DNA from: Gluconobacter thailandicus F149-1 = NBRC 100600
GTDB lineage: Bacteria; Pseudomonadota; Alphaproteobacteria; Acetobacterales; Acetobacteraceae
Direction of reading: 5' to 3'
DNA length: 47,261 nucleotides
Assembly (NCBI RefSeq): GCF_000964465.1
Contig: NZ_BANH01000078.1
Span: forward strand, 1-47,261
In this document: positions 25,538-33,603 of the stretch, piece after piece
Position numbering within the stretch: the first letter of the stretch is position 1
How the letters are laid out: the number at the start of each line of letters is the position of its first letter
Notes under the pieces: model-generated
Told to the model about the DNA's origin: nothing
Databases searched by the model: none
What the model saw: the letters and a program-made list of their open reading frames with translations, nothing else
Made by a program: the position numbers and the translations under genes

Positions 25538-25772
25538 ATGACCTTGCTGGGCTATATCGTCCGGCATCGCATACACCGGCACAGCAGAGCCAATCCCACT
25601 CTGCAAAAAGCCAGCGTGCAACATTCGCCTTCAGGGGATCCTCAAGCTGTCTATTGGTGGAAATTTTGATCCGTTTGAGGTCTTTCGTGATCTCTGGGAG
25701 CTTCTGAAAGGGCTATATCGCCTCATGCTCTACCTCTATCATCTTTTGACAGGTTTCCCTCAGCAACACTGA
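25538..25772 (+). pseudogene. Possible small frameshifted gene
   Basis: From ATG 25538 a frame of 43 codons runs to YWWKF-stop at 25667-25669. Removing one T from the TTTT at 25664-25667 fuses it to a protein-like continuation, DPFEVFRDLWELLKGLYRL then MLYLYHLLTGFPQQH, with a stop at 25770-25772. The joined product would be about 77 residues with an amphipathic aromatic C-terminal helix. The ribosome-binding site is weak and no homologue is recognised, so this is tentative. The preceding bases (25358-25537) show nothing. Confidence 0.25.
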
Positions 25773-25833
25773 TCCAGATAAAACGTTATCGTCCGCCCGC
25801 TTATATCCGGCTGGCCTTTAACGGAGAAACATC

Positions 25834-26001
25834 ATGAGGTTCCACTTGCTTCTGGGGCCCATTCTGCTTGCCCTGTCTTTGACGGCCTGCGTCGATCACC
25901 ACCATAACGACCGGACAGACCGAACACACTGGCGCCAGGGCGACACACCTGGCCCCTATTCAGGATACAAGCAGAACCACTGGACAGCTCCACACAACTG
26001 A
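25834..26001 (+). CDS. Small lipoprotein (55 aa)
   Basis: The signal peptide MRFHLLLGPILLALSLTAC has lipobox LTAC (Cys19). The mature peptide is short, hydrophilic, and rich in His, Arg and aromatic residues (DHHHNDRTDRTHWRQ, PGPYSGYKQNHW). GGAG sits a few bases upstream of the ATG. The HHH run next to the lipid anchor could bind metal, but this is speculative. It is convergent with the lytic transglycosylase gene, with nine bases between their stops. Confidence 0.65.
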   Translation: MRFHLLLGPILLALSLTACVDHHHNDRTDRTHWRQGDTPGPYSGYKQNHWTAPHN

Positions 26002-26010
26002 CATTCGTTT

Positions 26011-26844
26011 TTAGTTCTGGCGCCAGGCCAGCCTGACAGGCATAGACCTGTAGGACATCAGATCCCGGCCGCGGCCTGCGCCAGATGCATTGCTTCCAGA
26101 ATTTGTGGGGTACCTGATCACACGAGGCGGTGGCCCGTAAACCAAACGGCCCGCATTTCCCGACTGCGGGGTCGGGGTAGGCTGAGAAGAGGCATACTGA
26201 CGCTGACTGGATGAATGCCATGGCGGTTCTGGCATGACGATCTGGGGTCCAGCACCTGTCATGACAATTTGAGGCAGGAAATCAGGTGGCCTGTAAGTGT
26301 CAGGCCTCCCATTCCAGACGGCCATCACATGCTGTTCATATTCGGCACCCAAAGCAGGGGTCAGTGAATGATAGGCCGCTGTTGCAGCAGGCCACCCGTG
26401 AAGCTTTGCGAAAAGATTTCTCAAAAACAGTGCTCCATACCGAGCATTGCTAAGAGGGTCGAATGCCTCTTCAAGTGATGAGAAAGCATCAGCGTGGTGA
26501 TGCAGATTGATCTGCATGCACCCTACATCGATTGAAACAATACCTGCCCGGCGAAAGTCTTCTACAGCAGAAAGGGCCTCAGCTTTTGAACCGTAAAAAT
26601 ATCCCCGTCCTGCGGCATTTACGGTCCAGGGCCACGCCACAACGTGACCGGACAGCGGATCGCGACGCCCGCTCTCCACATGACTGATAGCGCCCAGCAG
26701 CCCGGACGGAATACCAGCTTCCCGTTCGGCGACAGCAACTGCCTCATGACAAACGCTGCCCGTCGCATCCCAGTCATTGGCATACCCGAAACCCGGGAAG
26801 CCCAGCACAATACAGAAAAGCAGAAAGAGATATGTCCCGGTCAT
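26011..26844 (-). CDS. Lytic transglycosylase (SLT domain), secreted
   Basis: 277 residues with a signal peptide (MTGTYLFLLFCIVLGFPGFGYA) and a C70-like/SLT goose-lysozyme fold. Catalytic Glu57 is in LLGAISHVESGR, with VGCMQINLHHH and FDPLSNARYGALFLRNLF, and the AAYHS motif follows. This enzyme would cleave peptidoglycan non-hydrolytically. The family is often linked to conjugation or secretion apparatus, but no such genes are near. The C-terminal 80 residues are Pro/Ser/Gln-rich and disordered. Confidence 0.85.
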   Translation of the reverse strand: MTGTYLFLLFCIVLGFPGFGYANDWDATGSVCHEAVAVAEREAGIPSGLLGAISHVESGRRDPLSGHVVAWPWTVNAAGRGYFYGSKAEALSAVEDFRRAGIVSIDVGCMQINLHHHADAFSSLEEAFDPLSNARYGALFLRNLFAKLHGWPAATAAYHSLTPALGAEYEQHVMAVWNGRPDTYRPPDFLPQIVMTGAGPQIVMPEPPWHSSSQRQYASSQPTPTPQSGNAGRLVYGPPPRVIRYPTNSGSNASGAGRGRDLMSYRSMPVRLAWRQN

Positions 26845-26887
26845 ATTGCTCTGTATGATCAGGAAATATGAATAAACGCTTACTGAA

Positions 26888-28678
26888 TCAGGCGTTATTT
26901 CTCATCAGGGGAGCGCAAGCCTGTTCAAGCCACGGCAGCACATCCGCTTCAACGTCTGGCCCAACGCGCGTCAGAACTTCAGCGTGATAGGTGTTCAACC
27001 ACGCCAGTTCAGCGTCATCCAGCAACGTCACATCGATCAGTTCCCGATCAATCGGCGTATAGCTCAGGATTTCGAACTCAAGAAAAACGCCCTTGGCACC
27101 CCGATAGGCCGACGGTTTTACGAGCATCAGATTCTCGATGCGAATGCCGTACGCGCCCGGCTCGTAATATCCCGGTTCATTGGAGACGATCATGCCCGCT
27201 TCCAGAGCTGTCGGGCGAGGGGCCGGGGAAATATTCTGCGGCCCTTCATGAACAGACAGATAACTGCCAATTCCATGACCCGTCCCGTGATCGTAATCCA
27301 GACCAACTTCCCAAAGAGCCGCACGCGCCAGAGTATCCAGACGGTGCCCGGTCGTTCCCGGCGGAAAACGGACACGAGACAGAGCAATATTGCCCTTCAG
27401 AACGCGCGTAAAGTTTTCCTTGATAGCCTGGGGCGCCGCATCAGGTCCGATCCACAGCGTGCGGGTAATATCCGTCGTACCGAACGGATACTGGCCACCA
27501 CTATCAATCAGATAAACACTGTTTGGTGTCAGAACTCGATCTTTGCCGACTTCAGCGCGGTAATGCGGATACGCACCATTTGGTCCGGCCGCAGAAATCG
27601 CATCAAAACTCTGCTCGCGATAATCAGAAGACTGTGCCCGGAAACCGTTCAGACGATCCACCAGATCGGTCTCATGCTGACCAGCTGCCGAGACAGACAA
27701 CGCGTGCAGGAAGCTCGCCATCGCAATCCCATCCAGCTTATGCGCCTGACGCGATCCTTCCTGCTCAACACTGTTCTTGACGGCCTTGGGCAGGGTGCAT
27801 GGATCATTGCCATCCATCACCCTGGCACCCACAGCCTTCAGGGTCGTTTCAAACCACACAGGCGTCGTCACCGGATCAAGACGAACAACCTTGCCCGCCA
27901 GCACACCCAAACGCTCTTCAAGACAAGCCGGCGCATAAACCGCAACATCAGCGCCTAGAGCATTGGCTAAACTGGCATCAAGACGAGCAGGATTTACAAA
28001 CAGTTCTGCCCGGCCGTCTGAATGCAGAATACCATAACCATGCGCCACAGGGGTCAGGGGGACATCATTGCCACGAATATTCAGAAGCCACGCAATGGAT
28101 GTGCAATCCGCCAGCACGACAGCGTCCTGACCTGCACGTGTCAGGAACGCAGCAAGACGCTCCCGTTTGCTCGCACTGCTTTCTCCTGCCAGCGCCAGCG
28201 GTTGCTCAGCAACTGTGCTCGCCGGAGCGACAGGTTGATCCGTCCAGGCCTCATCAATGGGATTAACCGTTAGCGGGACCAGTTCAACGCCCGGCGAAGC
28301 CCATGAGGCAAGCATGGAACGACTGACCAGCTTTGGATCGTAGCCCACGCGCAGACCCACAGCCTTGTCCGCCAGCCAGTCCGAAGCCGGCTCCAGAGCC
28401 ACATGCTGACGCTCCCACAATGCGTGCGGAACCTGCTCTTCCATCTGAACCGTATAACGACCATCGGAAAATACGGTCGCCGCATCAGGCAAAATGACAG
28501 CAAGACCCGCGCTTCCCGTAAAACCCGTCAGCCAGGCAAGACGGTCAGAGCAGGGCGCTACATATTCCCCGAGATATTCATCTCCCCGTGGAATGATGAA
28601 CCCTGATACACCCAAAGCCTCACAAGCCTTGCGGACAAGAGCCGGGCGCTCGGTCAGGGGAATGGAAGAAACGGTCAT
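26888..28678 (-). CDS. Xaa-Pro aminopeptidase, M24B family
   Basis: 596 residues, the long three-domain form: two creatinase-N-like domains (to about 310) and a C-terminal pita-bread metallopeptidase. Dinuclear-metal ligands are visible: Asp in YLIDSGGQY and TTDITRT, His in HGTGHGIGSYLSVHEGP, Glu in SNEPGYYEPG, and Glu in LEFEILSYTP. It removes N-terminal residues preceding proline from peptides. The start overlaps the acetyltransferase stop by four bases (ATGA), making it the last gene of the uvrD-prmA-GNAT-pepP unit. Confidence 0.93.
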   Translation of the reverse strand: MTVSSIPLTERPALVRKACEALGVSGFIIPRGDEYLGEYVAPCSDRLAWLTGFTGSAGLAVILPDAATVFSDGRYTVQMEEQVPHALWERQHVALEPASDWLADKAVGLRVGYDPKLVSRSMLASWASPGVELVPLTVNPIDEAWTDQPVAPASTVAEQPLALAGESSASKRERLAAFLTRAGQDAVVLADCTSIAWLLNIRGNDVPLTPVAHGYGILHSDGRAELFVNPARLDASLANALGADVAVYAPACLEERLGVLAGKVVRLDPVTTPVWFETTLKAVGARVMDGNDPCTLPKAVKNSVEQEGSRQAHKLDGIAMASFLHALSVSAAGQHETDLVDRLNGFRAQSSDYREQSFDAISAAGPNGAYPHYRAEVGKDRVLTPNSVYLIDSGGQYPFGTTDITRTLWIGPDAAPQAIKENFTRVLKGNIALSRVRFPPGTTGHRLDTLARAALWEVGLDYDHGTGHGIGSYLSVHEGPQNISPAPRPTALEAGMIVSNEPGYYEPGAYGIRIENLMLVKPSAYRGAKGVFLEFEILSYTPIDRELIDVTLLDDAELAWLNTYHAEVLTRVGPDVEADVLPWLEQACAPLMRNNA

Positions 28679-29205
28679 GGAAAATCCTTTTCCGGTTCGA
28701 ATGCCACCTCAAGGCAGAGCGTCATGAAGAGAAGATCGAGCCAACGCCCACCTTTTCGCCCGACCTGAGGTAAAATACCGCTGTTCTGAAAACCAAACTG
28801 GCGATGAAGAGCGATTGAGGCCTCATTGCCAGCTGTAATACCAGCCACCATGACGTGAAAACCGGCTTGTCGGGCATGATCAATCAATCGGGCTAACAGC
28901 ATACGACCGAGACCGCGTCCCTGATGTCCTACATCCACATACACCGAGTGTTCGATTGTCCTGACGTAACCTTCAAAGGCACGAAAAGCCCCGTAGGAAG
29001 CGTACCCGCAAACGTCGCCATTTTCGTCAACTGCCACAAACACCGGGAAACCCAGAGCCACACGATCAGCAACCCACTTCTGACGCTGCTCCAACGTGAA
29101 GGGGACGCTGATCCACAGGGCATCCGTGTGGGCAATGGCATGATTCGTGATCCGCAGGATCGCTGGTAGATCTTCATCCTGAACGTGCCGGATCACGACC
29201 GCCAT
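28675..29205 (-). CDS. GNAT N-acetyltransferase, phosphinothricin-acetyltransferase-like
   Basis: 176 residues of GNAT fold. The N-terminus IRHVQDEDLPAILRITNHAI, the acetyl-CoA loop HQGRGLGRMLLARLIDHA (motif at 95-100), then GNEASIALHRQFGFQNSG and GGRWLDLLFMTL are the pattern of the Pat/YwnH/MnaT group. These acetylate free amino groups of phosphinothricin, methionine sulfoximine or amino acids. It lies two bases after prmA. The natural substrate cannot be told from sequence. Confidence 0.88.
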   Translation of the reverse strand: MAVVIRHVQDEDLPAILRITNHAIAHTDALWISVPFTLEQRQKWVADRVALGFPVFVAVDENGDVCGYASYGAFRAFEGYVRTIEHSVYVDVGHQGRGLGRMLLARLIDHARQAGFHVMVAGITAGNEASIALHRQFGFQNSGILPQVGRKGGRWLDLLFMTLCLEVAFEPEKDFP

Positions 29206-29207
29206 TT

Positions 29208-30116
29208 TCAGCCTCGCTTGCGCAGGATCAGTGTCGCCCAGTCGCCTTCACGCAATAGCCGTTCAAGGACCAATCCCTGACGACGGTGCGCTGCAAGAAC
29301 CATATTGGCCTGCGTGTAGAGCAGTCCAGCCAGAATGGCCGTTCCGTTCGGGGCCAGATTCAGTGCCAGAGACTGCGCCATCCGGCAGAGCGGACGCGCC
29401 AGAATATTGGCGAACACCAGATCATAAGGTGCTTTCACCCGGACCTGATTGGTATTCCAGCCATTCCCAAACCGGCAGTCCAGCAGGTTGCCTTGACCAT
29501 TCAACCGTGCATTGGCCTTTGCCGTCCGCACAGACCAGGGCTCGATATCAACAGCCAGAATAGGACGATGCAGAAGCTTGGCAGCCGCCATGGCCAGAAT
29601 GCCAGATCCACACCCCATATCGAGGATATGACGTGGCTGGCGGTAAGCGACCATTTCCAGTGCGCGCAGGCAGCCTCGTGTCGAGCCATGCTCTCCGGAA
29701 CCAAAGGCAATGCCTGCGTCCAACGTGATGGTCAGACGGGACTGGTCCGGGGCGCCATGCAAATGCGTGCCGCGAATAGCAAATCGCTTGCCAACATTCT
29801 GCTGCGGAAAGGACTCATACGTCCGCGCCAGCCAGCCTTCAGCCTCGGTCGCTTCCCGAACAAGTTCAGCGTCACATCCCGTCAGAAGGCGAGCCACAGC
29901 CAGCGCGCTTTCAAGCTCGTCTTCCTTGTAGCCAATATCCTTGACGCCTTCGAGGCGCCAGTATTTCTGCTCGTCATCAGCCTCGAAAATACCAACGGTC
30001 TCACAGACACACATCAGGGCCTGTTCGAAGAGGGGGACATATTCCTCTTCTACCGTAATGGACAGGGTTTCAAGCGCACTGGCATGGCGTCGGCCAATGC
30101 TGCGGGGTGCCATCAC
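29208..30116 (-). CDS. prmA: Ribosomal protein L11 methyltransferase
   Basis: A 302-residue SAM-dependent enzyme that trimethylates ribosomal protein L11. An N-terminal substrate-recognition domain precedes AFGSGEHGST (137-146), SAM loop I DMGCGSG (166-172), and the VFANILARPL motif that corresponds to the NPPY-type amine-binding site. The start overlaps uvrD's stop by four bases (ATGA), so its translation is coupled to the helicase. Confidence 0.95.
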   Translation of the reverse strand: MMAPRSIGRRHASALETLSITVEEEYVPLFEQALMCVCETVGIFEADDEQKYWRLEGVKDIGYKEDELESALAVARLLTGCDAELVREATEAEGWLARTYESFPQQNVGKRFAIRGTHLHGAPDQSRLTITLDAGIAFGSGEHGSTRGCLRALEMVAYRQPRHILDMGCGSGILAMAAAKLLHRPILAVDIEPWSVRTAKANARLNGQGNLLDCRFGNGWNTNQVRVKAPYDLVFANILARPLCRMAQSLALNLAPNGTAILAGLLYTQANMVLAAHRRQGLVLERLLREGDWATLILRKRG

Positions 30117-32341
30117 GATCTGATCTCCACGAAATTTGCCATGACGCGCTTGACGCCGCCATTTTCAAAGTTGATTTCCAGTCGGCTACCATCCACCGCA
30201 ATCACGGTGCCCTCACCGAACTTCTGATGAAAAACCGTCGCCCCAACCGGAACATTGGCCTGCGGCTGTACGTCCGTCATGCGTGGACGAGGGGTCTGAG
30301 GCATCCCTGAAGGACGACGCGTACTCGTGAAAGGCCCGGACGCAAACATGGAAGGGGCTGCCGCAGCCTGCCTCCGGCTTTCAACGGACTGCCCACTCGT
30401 CTGAACGTATTCGGACGGAATTTCCTCAATGAACCGGCTTGGCATCGAAGCCTGCCAGTTCGCGTAAATGCGCCGGCTGGCCGCATGAACAACGATCGCC
30501 CGGAGCCTCGCCCGCGTCAGACCAACGTATGCCAGACGTCGCTCTTCTTCGAGCGCGCGGTTTCCGCCTTCATCCAGAGACCGCTGGGACGGGAAAACGC
30601 CTTCCTCCCAACCAGGAAGGAACACCGTATCGAACTCCAGCCCCTTGGAACCATGCAACGTCATGAGACTGACCTTGTCATCAGTCGTCTCGCTTTCCGT
30701 ATCCATGACGAGTGCAACGTGCTCGAGAAAGCCTTCAAGCGTCGCAAACTCACCGATAGCCCGCAAAAGCTCACGGATATTGTCGAGCCGCCCCGGCGCT
30801 TCCACAGAACGATCATCGCGCCACATCTGCAAATAACCGCTATCCTCAAGAAGCTGCTCGACCGCCACAACCTGACCTTCCGTCTCCAGCGTCGCTTTCG
30901 CACGCTGAAACGCTTCCATCAGGCTGGTCAGAGCCTCCTTGGACTTTCCCTTGAGCGCACCCTGTTCGATCTGCGTCAGAACAGCAGCCGTCAGCGGGCA
31001 GGGCAGGGCACGCGCCAGGCCATGCAGCTTCTGCACTGCAACAGCGCCCACACCCCGCTTGGGAACATTGATGATACGCTCGAACGCAAGATCATCAGAA
31101 GGCTGCGACAGAACCCGCATGTACGCCAGACAGTCCCGGATTTCCGCGCGTTCATAGAACCGCAAACCGCCGACAATCCGATAGGGGACACCTATCGTCA
31201 TCAGGCGCTCTTCGAAGGGCCGCGTCTGAAAGCCCGCACGCATCAGAATAGCCATTTCAGACAAGGGATGCCCATCGGCGTGGAGACGCTCAATCGCTCC
31301 GCCGACAATCCGGGCTTCCTCATCGGAATCGCGAACGCCGATGATCTGGACTTTTTCGCCCTGAGCATCCTCACGCCCGGGACGCAGCGTCTTGCCCAAC
31401 CGGCCTTCGTTATGTGCAATCAAGCCCGCAGCAGCGGCAAGGATCTGTGCCGTTGAGCGATAATTACGCTCCAGCCGCACCACCACCGCTCCGGGAAAAT
31501 CCTTCTCAAACCGGAGGATATTTTCCACCTCAGCCCCGCGCCAGGAATAGATCGACTGATCGTCATCCCCCACACAGGCAATATTGGATGGACCATGCTC
31601 CCGCTTCGCCAGCAGACGCAGCCAGAGATACTGGATCGTATTGGTGTCCTGGTACTCGTCCACCAGAATATAACGGAAGATCCGATGATACTGCGCCAGC
31701 ACATTCGGCTGGGACCGCAGGATCTCCACCATGTGTAGCATCAGGTCGCCGAAATCGCAGGTATTGAGCTGGATCAGCCGTTCCTGATACCCACGATAAA
31801 TAGCCAGAGCCTGCCCGTTGGCAAAATCCGTATCCTCGGCAGGCGTTACCCGATCCGGGGTCAACCCACGATCTTTCCAGCGCTGGATAATACCCATGAG
31901 CTGGTTAGGCGGCCAACGCTTCGTATCGAGCCGAAACGGCTCCATGATCTGCTTCAGCAAACGAAGCTGATCATCCGTATCCAGAATATTGAACCCACTC
32001 GTCAGGCCCACATATTCCGCATGACGCCTCAGCATCCGCGCGCAAATGGCATGGAAGGTGCCAAGCCAAAGCCCCTCGGCAGGCTCGCCAAGGATCGCCC
32101 CAACACGCTCGCGCATTTCACGCGCAGCCTTGTTGGTGAAGGTCACGGCAAGGATCTGGCTCGGATAGGCACGGCCCGTCAGAAGCAGATGGGCAAAACG
32201 CGTCGTGAGAACGCGGGTCTTTCCCGTGCCTGCACCAGCAAGGATCAGAAGCGGGCCTTCGGTTGTCTCGATGGCACGTCTCTGCTCCGGGTTCAGGCGG
32301 GAGAGATATTCGGGCGTGGGGATGAGAGGGTCTTGCGGCAC
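30113..32341 (-). CDS. uvrD: UvrD/PcrA-type ATP-dependent DNA helicase
   Basis: A 742-residue superfamily 1A 3'-5' helicase. Motif I AGAGTGKT (35-42), Ia AVTFTNKAAREM, II VDEYQDTN, III GDDDQSIYSWRGA, IV RLERNYRS, V LMTLHGSKGLEF and VI YVGLTRAR are all present. The C-terminus ends with a Tudor-like RNAP-binding segment (GATVFHQKFGEGTVIAVDG). It unwinds DNA in nucleotide-excision and mismatch repair and at stalled transcription. It is first in a four-gene leftward operon. Its start is only 27 bases from the divergent radC-like gene. Confidence 0.96.
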   Translation of the reverse strand: MPQDPLIPTPEYLSRLNPEQRRAIETTEGPLLILAGAGTGKTRVLTTRFAHLLLTGRAYPSQILAVTFTNKAAREMRERVGAILGEPAEGLWLGTFHAICARMLRRHAEYVGLTSGFNILDTDDQLRLLKQIMEPFRLDTKRWPPNQLMGIIQRWKDRGLTPDRVTPAEDTDFANGQALAIYRGYQERLIQLNTCDFGDLMLHMVEILRSQPNVLAQYHRIFRYILVDEYQDTNTIQYLWLRLLAKREHGPSNIACVGDDDQSIYSWRGAEVENILRFEKDFPGAVVVRLERNYRSTAQILAAAAGLIAHNEGRLGKTLRPGREDAQGEKVQIIGVRDSDEEARIVGGAIERLHADGHPLSEMAILMRAGFQTRPFEERLMTIGVPYRIVGGLRFYERAEIRDCLAYMRVLSQPSDDLAFERIINVPKRGVGAVAVQKLHGLARALPCPLTAAVLTQIEQGALKGKSKEALTSLMEAFQRAKATLETEGQVVAVEQLLEDSGYLQMWRDDRSVEAPGRLDNIRELLRAIGEFATLEGFLEHVALVMDTESETTDDKVSLMTLHGSKGLEFDTVFLPGWEEGVFPSQRSLDEGGNRALEEERRLAYVGLTRARLRAIVVHAASRRIYANWQASMPSRFIEEIPSEYVQTSGQSVESRRQAAAAPSMFASGPFTSTRRPSGMPQTPRPRMTDVQPQANVPVGATVFHQKFGEGTVIAVDGSRLEINFENGGVKRVMANFVEIRS

Positions 32342-32368
32342 ACTCCCGATATAGAGTGTGATGGTCCT

Positions 32369-33064
32369 ATGGCCAACACATCATCTTCCCGGATCGACCT
32401 GACACGCGGTACCGGCCCCCAGGGACACCGTGCCCGGATGCGCACCCGCGTCGAAACCAACGGTGCGGAGACCCTTGCCGATTACGAAATTCTGGAAATG
32501 CTGCTGTTCCTGGGCATCCCGCGCAAGGACACAAAACCGCTCGCAAAAGGCCTCATCAGCCACTTCGGAAGCCTGATCAACGTCTTTCGCGCACCAACAC
32601 GCGATCTGCGGAACGCCGGACTGAACGACGATACCATCCGCGCTCTTCGCCTTCCGTCAGTCGCCGCAGAACGTCTTGCCTCTGCCGAAAGCCGCGAGCG
32701 TCCTGTTTTGGGGAACTGGCCACAACTGACAAGCTATCTTGAAACGACATTACAAGGCGCGGTTTCCGGACAGCTTCGCATCCTTTATCTGGATAACCGC
32801 AACCGCCTCCTTGCGGATGAAGCGGCCCCCGAAGAGGAGGATATCACCTTCCTGAACCGCGCCATCGCCATTCGCGCACTGGCGCTACATGCTACCGCCA
32901 TTATCGGCCTGCATGTCCAACCCGCTCTCAGATCACCAGCCCTGTCAACGGCTGCAAGAACTCTGGAAACCGCACTTAAGCCACTTTCCATCGTCTTGCA
33001 TGACATCCTTCTAAGCAATGAAGACAAAAAACTCAGCAGCCTACGTCAGGAAGGTCTCCTTTAA
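32369..33064 (+). CDS. RadC-like protein lacking the JAMM motif
   Basis: 231 residues. The N-terminal helix-hairpin-helix part is typical of RadC (GHRARMRTRVE, LADYEILEMLLFLGIPRKDTKPLAKGLI, FGSL). The C-terminal MPN domain follows the neighbouring RadC closely (LRILYLDNRNRLLADEA), but the metal site H-N-H-P-S-G...D has become H182-V-Q184-P-A-L...A195. The second His and the Asp are lost, so metalloprotease-type activity is unlikely. ATG 32369 has no Shine-Dalgarno sequence and lies 27 bases from the uvrD start, so it may be read from a leaderless transcript. Between it and its intact paralogue sits a CRISPR array. Confidence 0.85.
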   Translation: MANTSSSRIDLTRGTGPQGHRARMRTRVETNGAETLADYEILEMLLFLGIPRKDTKPLAKGLISHFGSLINVFRAPTRDLRNAGLNDDTIRALRLPSVAAERLASAESRERPVLGNWPQLTSYLETTLQGAVSGQLRILYLDNRNRLLADEAAPEEEDITFLNRAIAIRALALHATAIIGLHVQPALRSPALSTAARTLETALKPLSIVLHDILLSNEDKKLSSLRQEGLL

Positions 33065-33081
33065 GCCTCACACCCTGCTTC

Positions 33082-33110
33082 AAAAAAAATCCTGCGTATG
33101 CAGGGAACAT
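33082..33110 (-). repeat. Strongly degenerate seventh CRISPR repeat
   Basis: Exactly one 61-base period to the left of the first recognisable repeat. 15 of 29 positions match, concentrated in the stem (CCTGC...GCAGG, with its own compensatory change) and GGGAACA. The intervening 32 bases (33111-33142) have spacer length. It looks like a decayed trailer-end repeat. Confidence 0.55.
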
Positions 33111-33142
33111 AAAATGAAAGAAAGCTGGTGTTCTCCTGAGCC

Positions 33143-33476
33143 CGGCTCATCCCCGCACGTGCGGGGAACACCCTGGTGAGCAGCCTCCTGTTTTGTCGCG
33201 GGCCGGTTCATCCCCGCACGTGCGGGGAACACCCGCCTTCTGGAGTCAGATCAGCGCCAGACAGCGGTTCATCCCCGCACGTGCGGGGAACACCATTCAA
33301 TACCAATCTGACGCGGAAGGCGGCTCGGTTCATCCCCGCACGTGCGGGGAACACCCCGTCAGACACGTTCAGACATGTCGTGCAGTCGGTTCATCCCCGC
33401 ACGTGCGGGGAACACACGGGTCCAAGCAGAGCGCTAAAAAAGAAAGCCGGTTCATCCCCGCACGTGCGGGGAACAC
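33143..33476 (-). CRISPR. Type I-E CRISPR array, 6 repeats, 5 spacers, no cas genes
   Basis: 29-base repeats start at 33143, 33204, 33265, 33326, 33387 and 33448, separated by 32-base spacers (constant 61-base period). On the plus strand each reads CGGTTCATCCCC-GCACGTGC-GGGGAACAC, the reverse complement of the classical I-E repeat (GTGTTCCCC...GGGGATGAACCG) with a palindromic stem. The first copy has one substitution (CGGCTCAT). The degenerate end on the left and the AT-rich flank on the right indicate leftward transcription with the leader at 33477 onwards. No cas gene is in the window, so Cascade and Cas3 must be elsewhere or absent. Confidence 0.97.
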
Positions 33477-33588
33477 TCTTCCTGTTAGATAACTGTTTTC
33501 CAACAGAAAAACAGCCCCCGAAAAATCTACCGATTTTTTCAACCTTTCCGAGAGAGGCTGACGACGCCTTGATCTCGTCCGGGTTACA
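33477..33588 (-). promoter_or_regulatory. Probable CRISPR leader
   Basis: An AT-rich stretch directly adjoining the best-conserved end of the array, ahead of it in the inferred (leftward) direction of transcription. It contains A/T runs and no gene. The promoter and IHF-type site are not resolvable by eye. Confidence 0.4.
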
Positions 33589-33603
33589 GTGCCAGAAAAA
33601 CGA

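Noticed and set aside
25294-25707. 137-codon rightward frame overlapping the acidic Pro-rich gene
   Set aside because: It begins inside that gene, has no ribosome-binding site and no domain-like composition.
26984-27958. 324-codon rightward frame
   Set aside because: Antisense shadow of the M24 aminopeptidase, whose metal ligands are all intact on the other strand.
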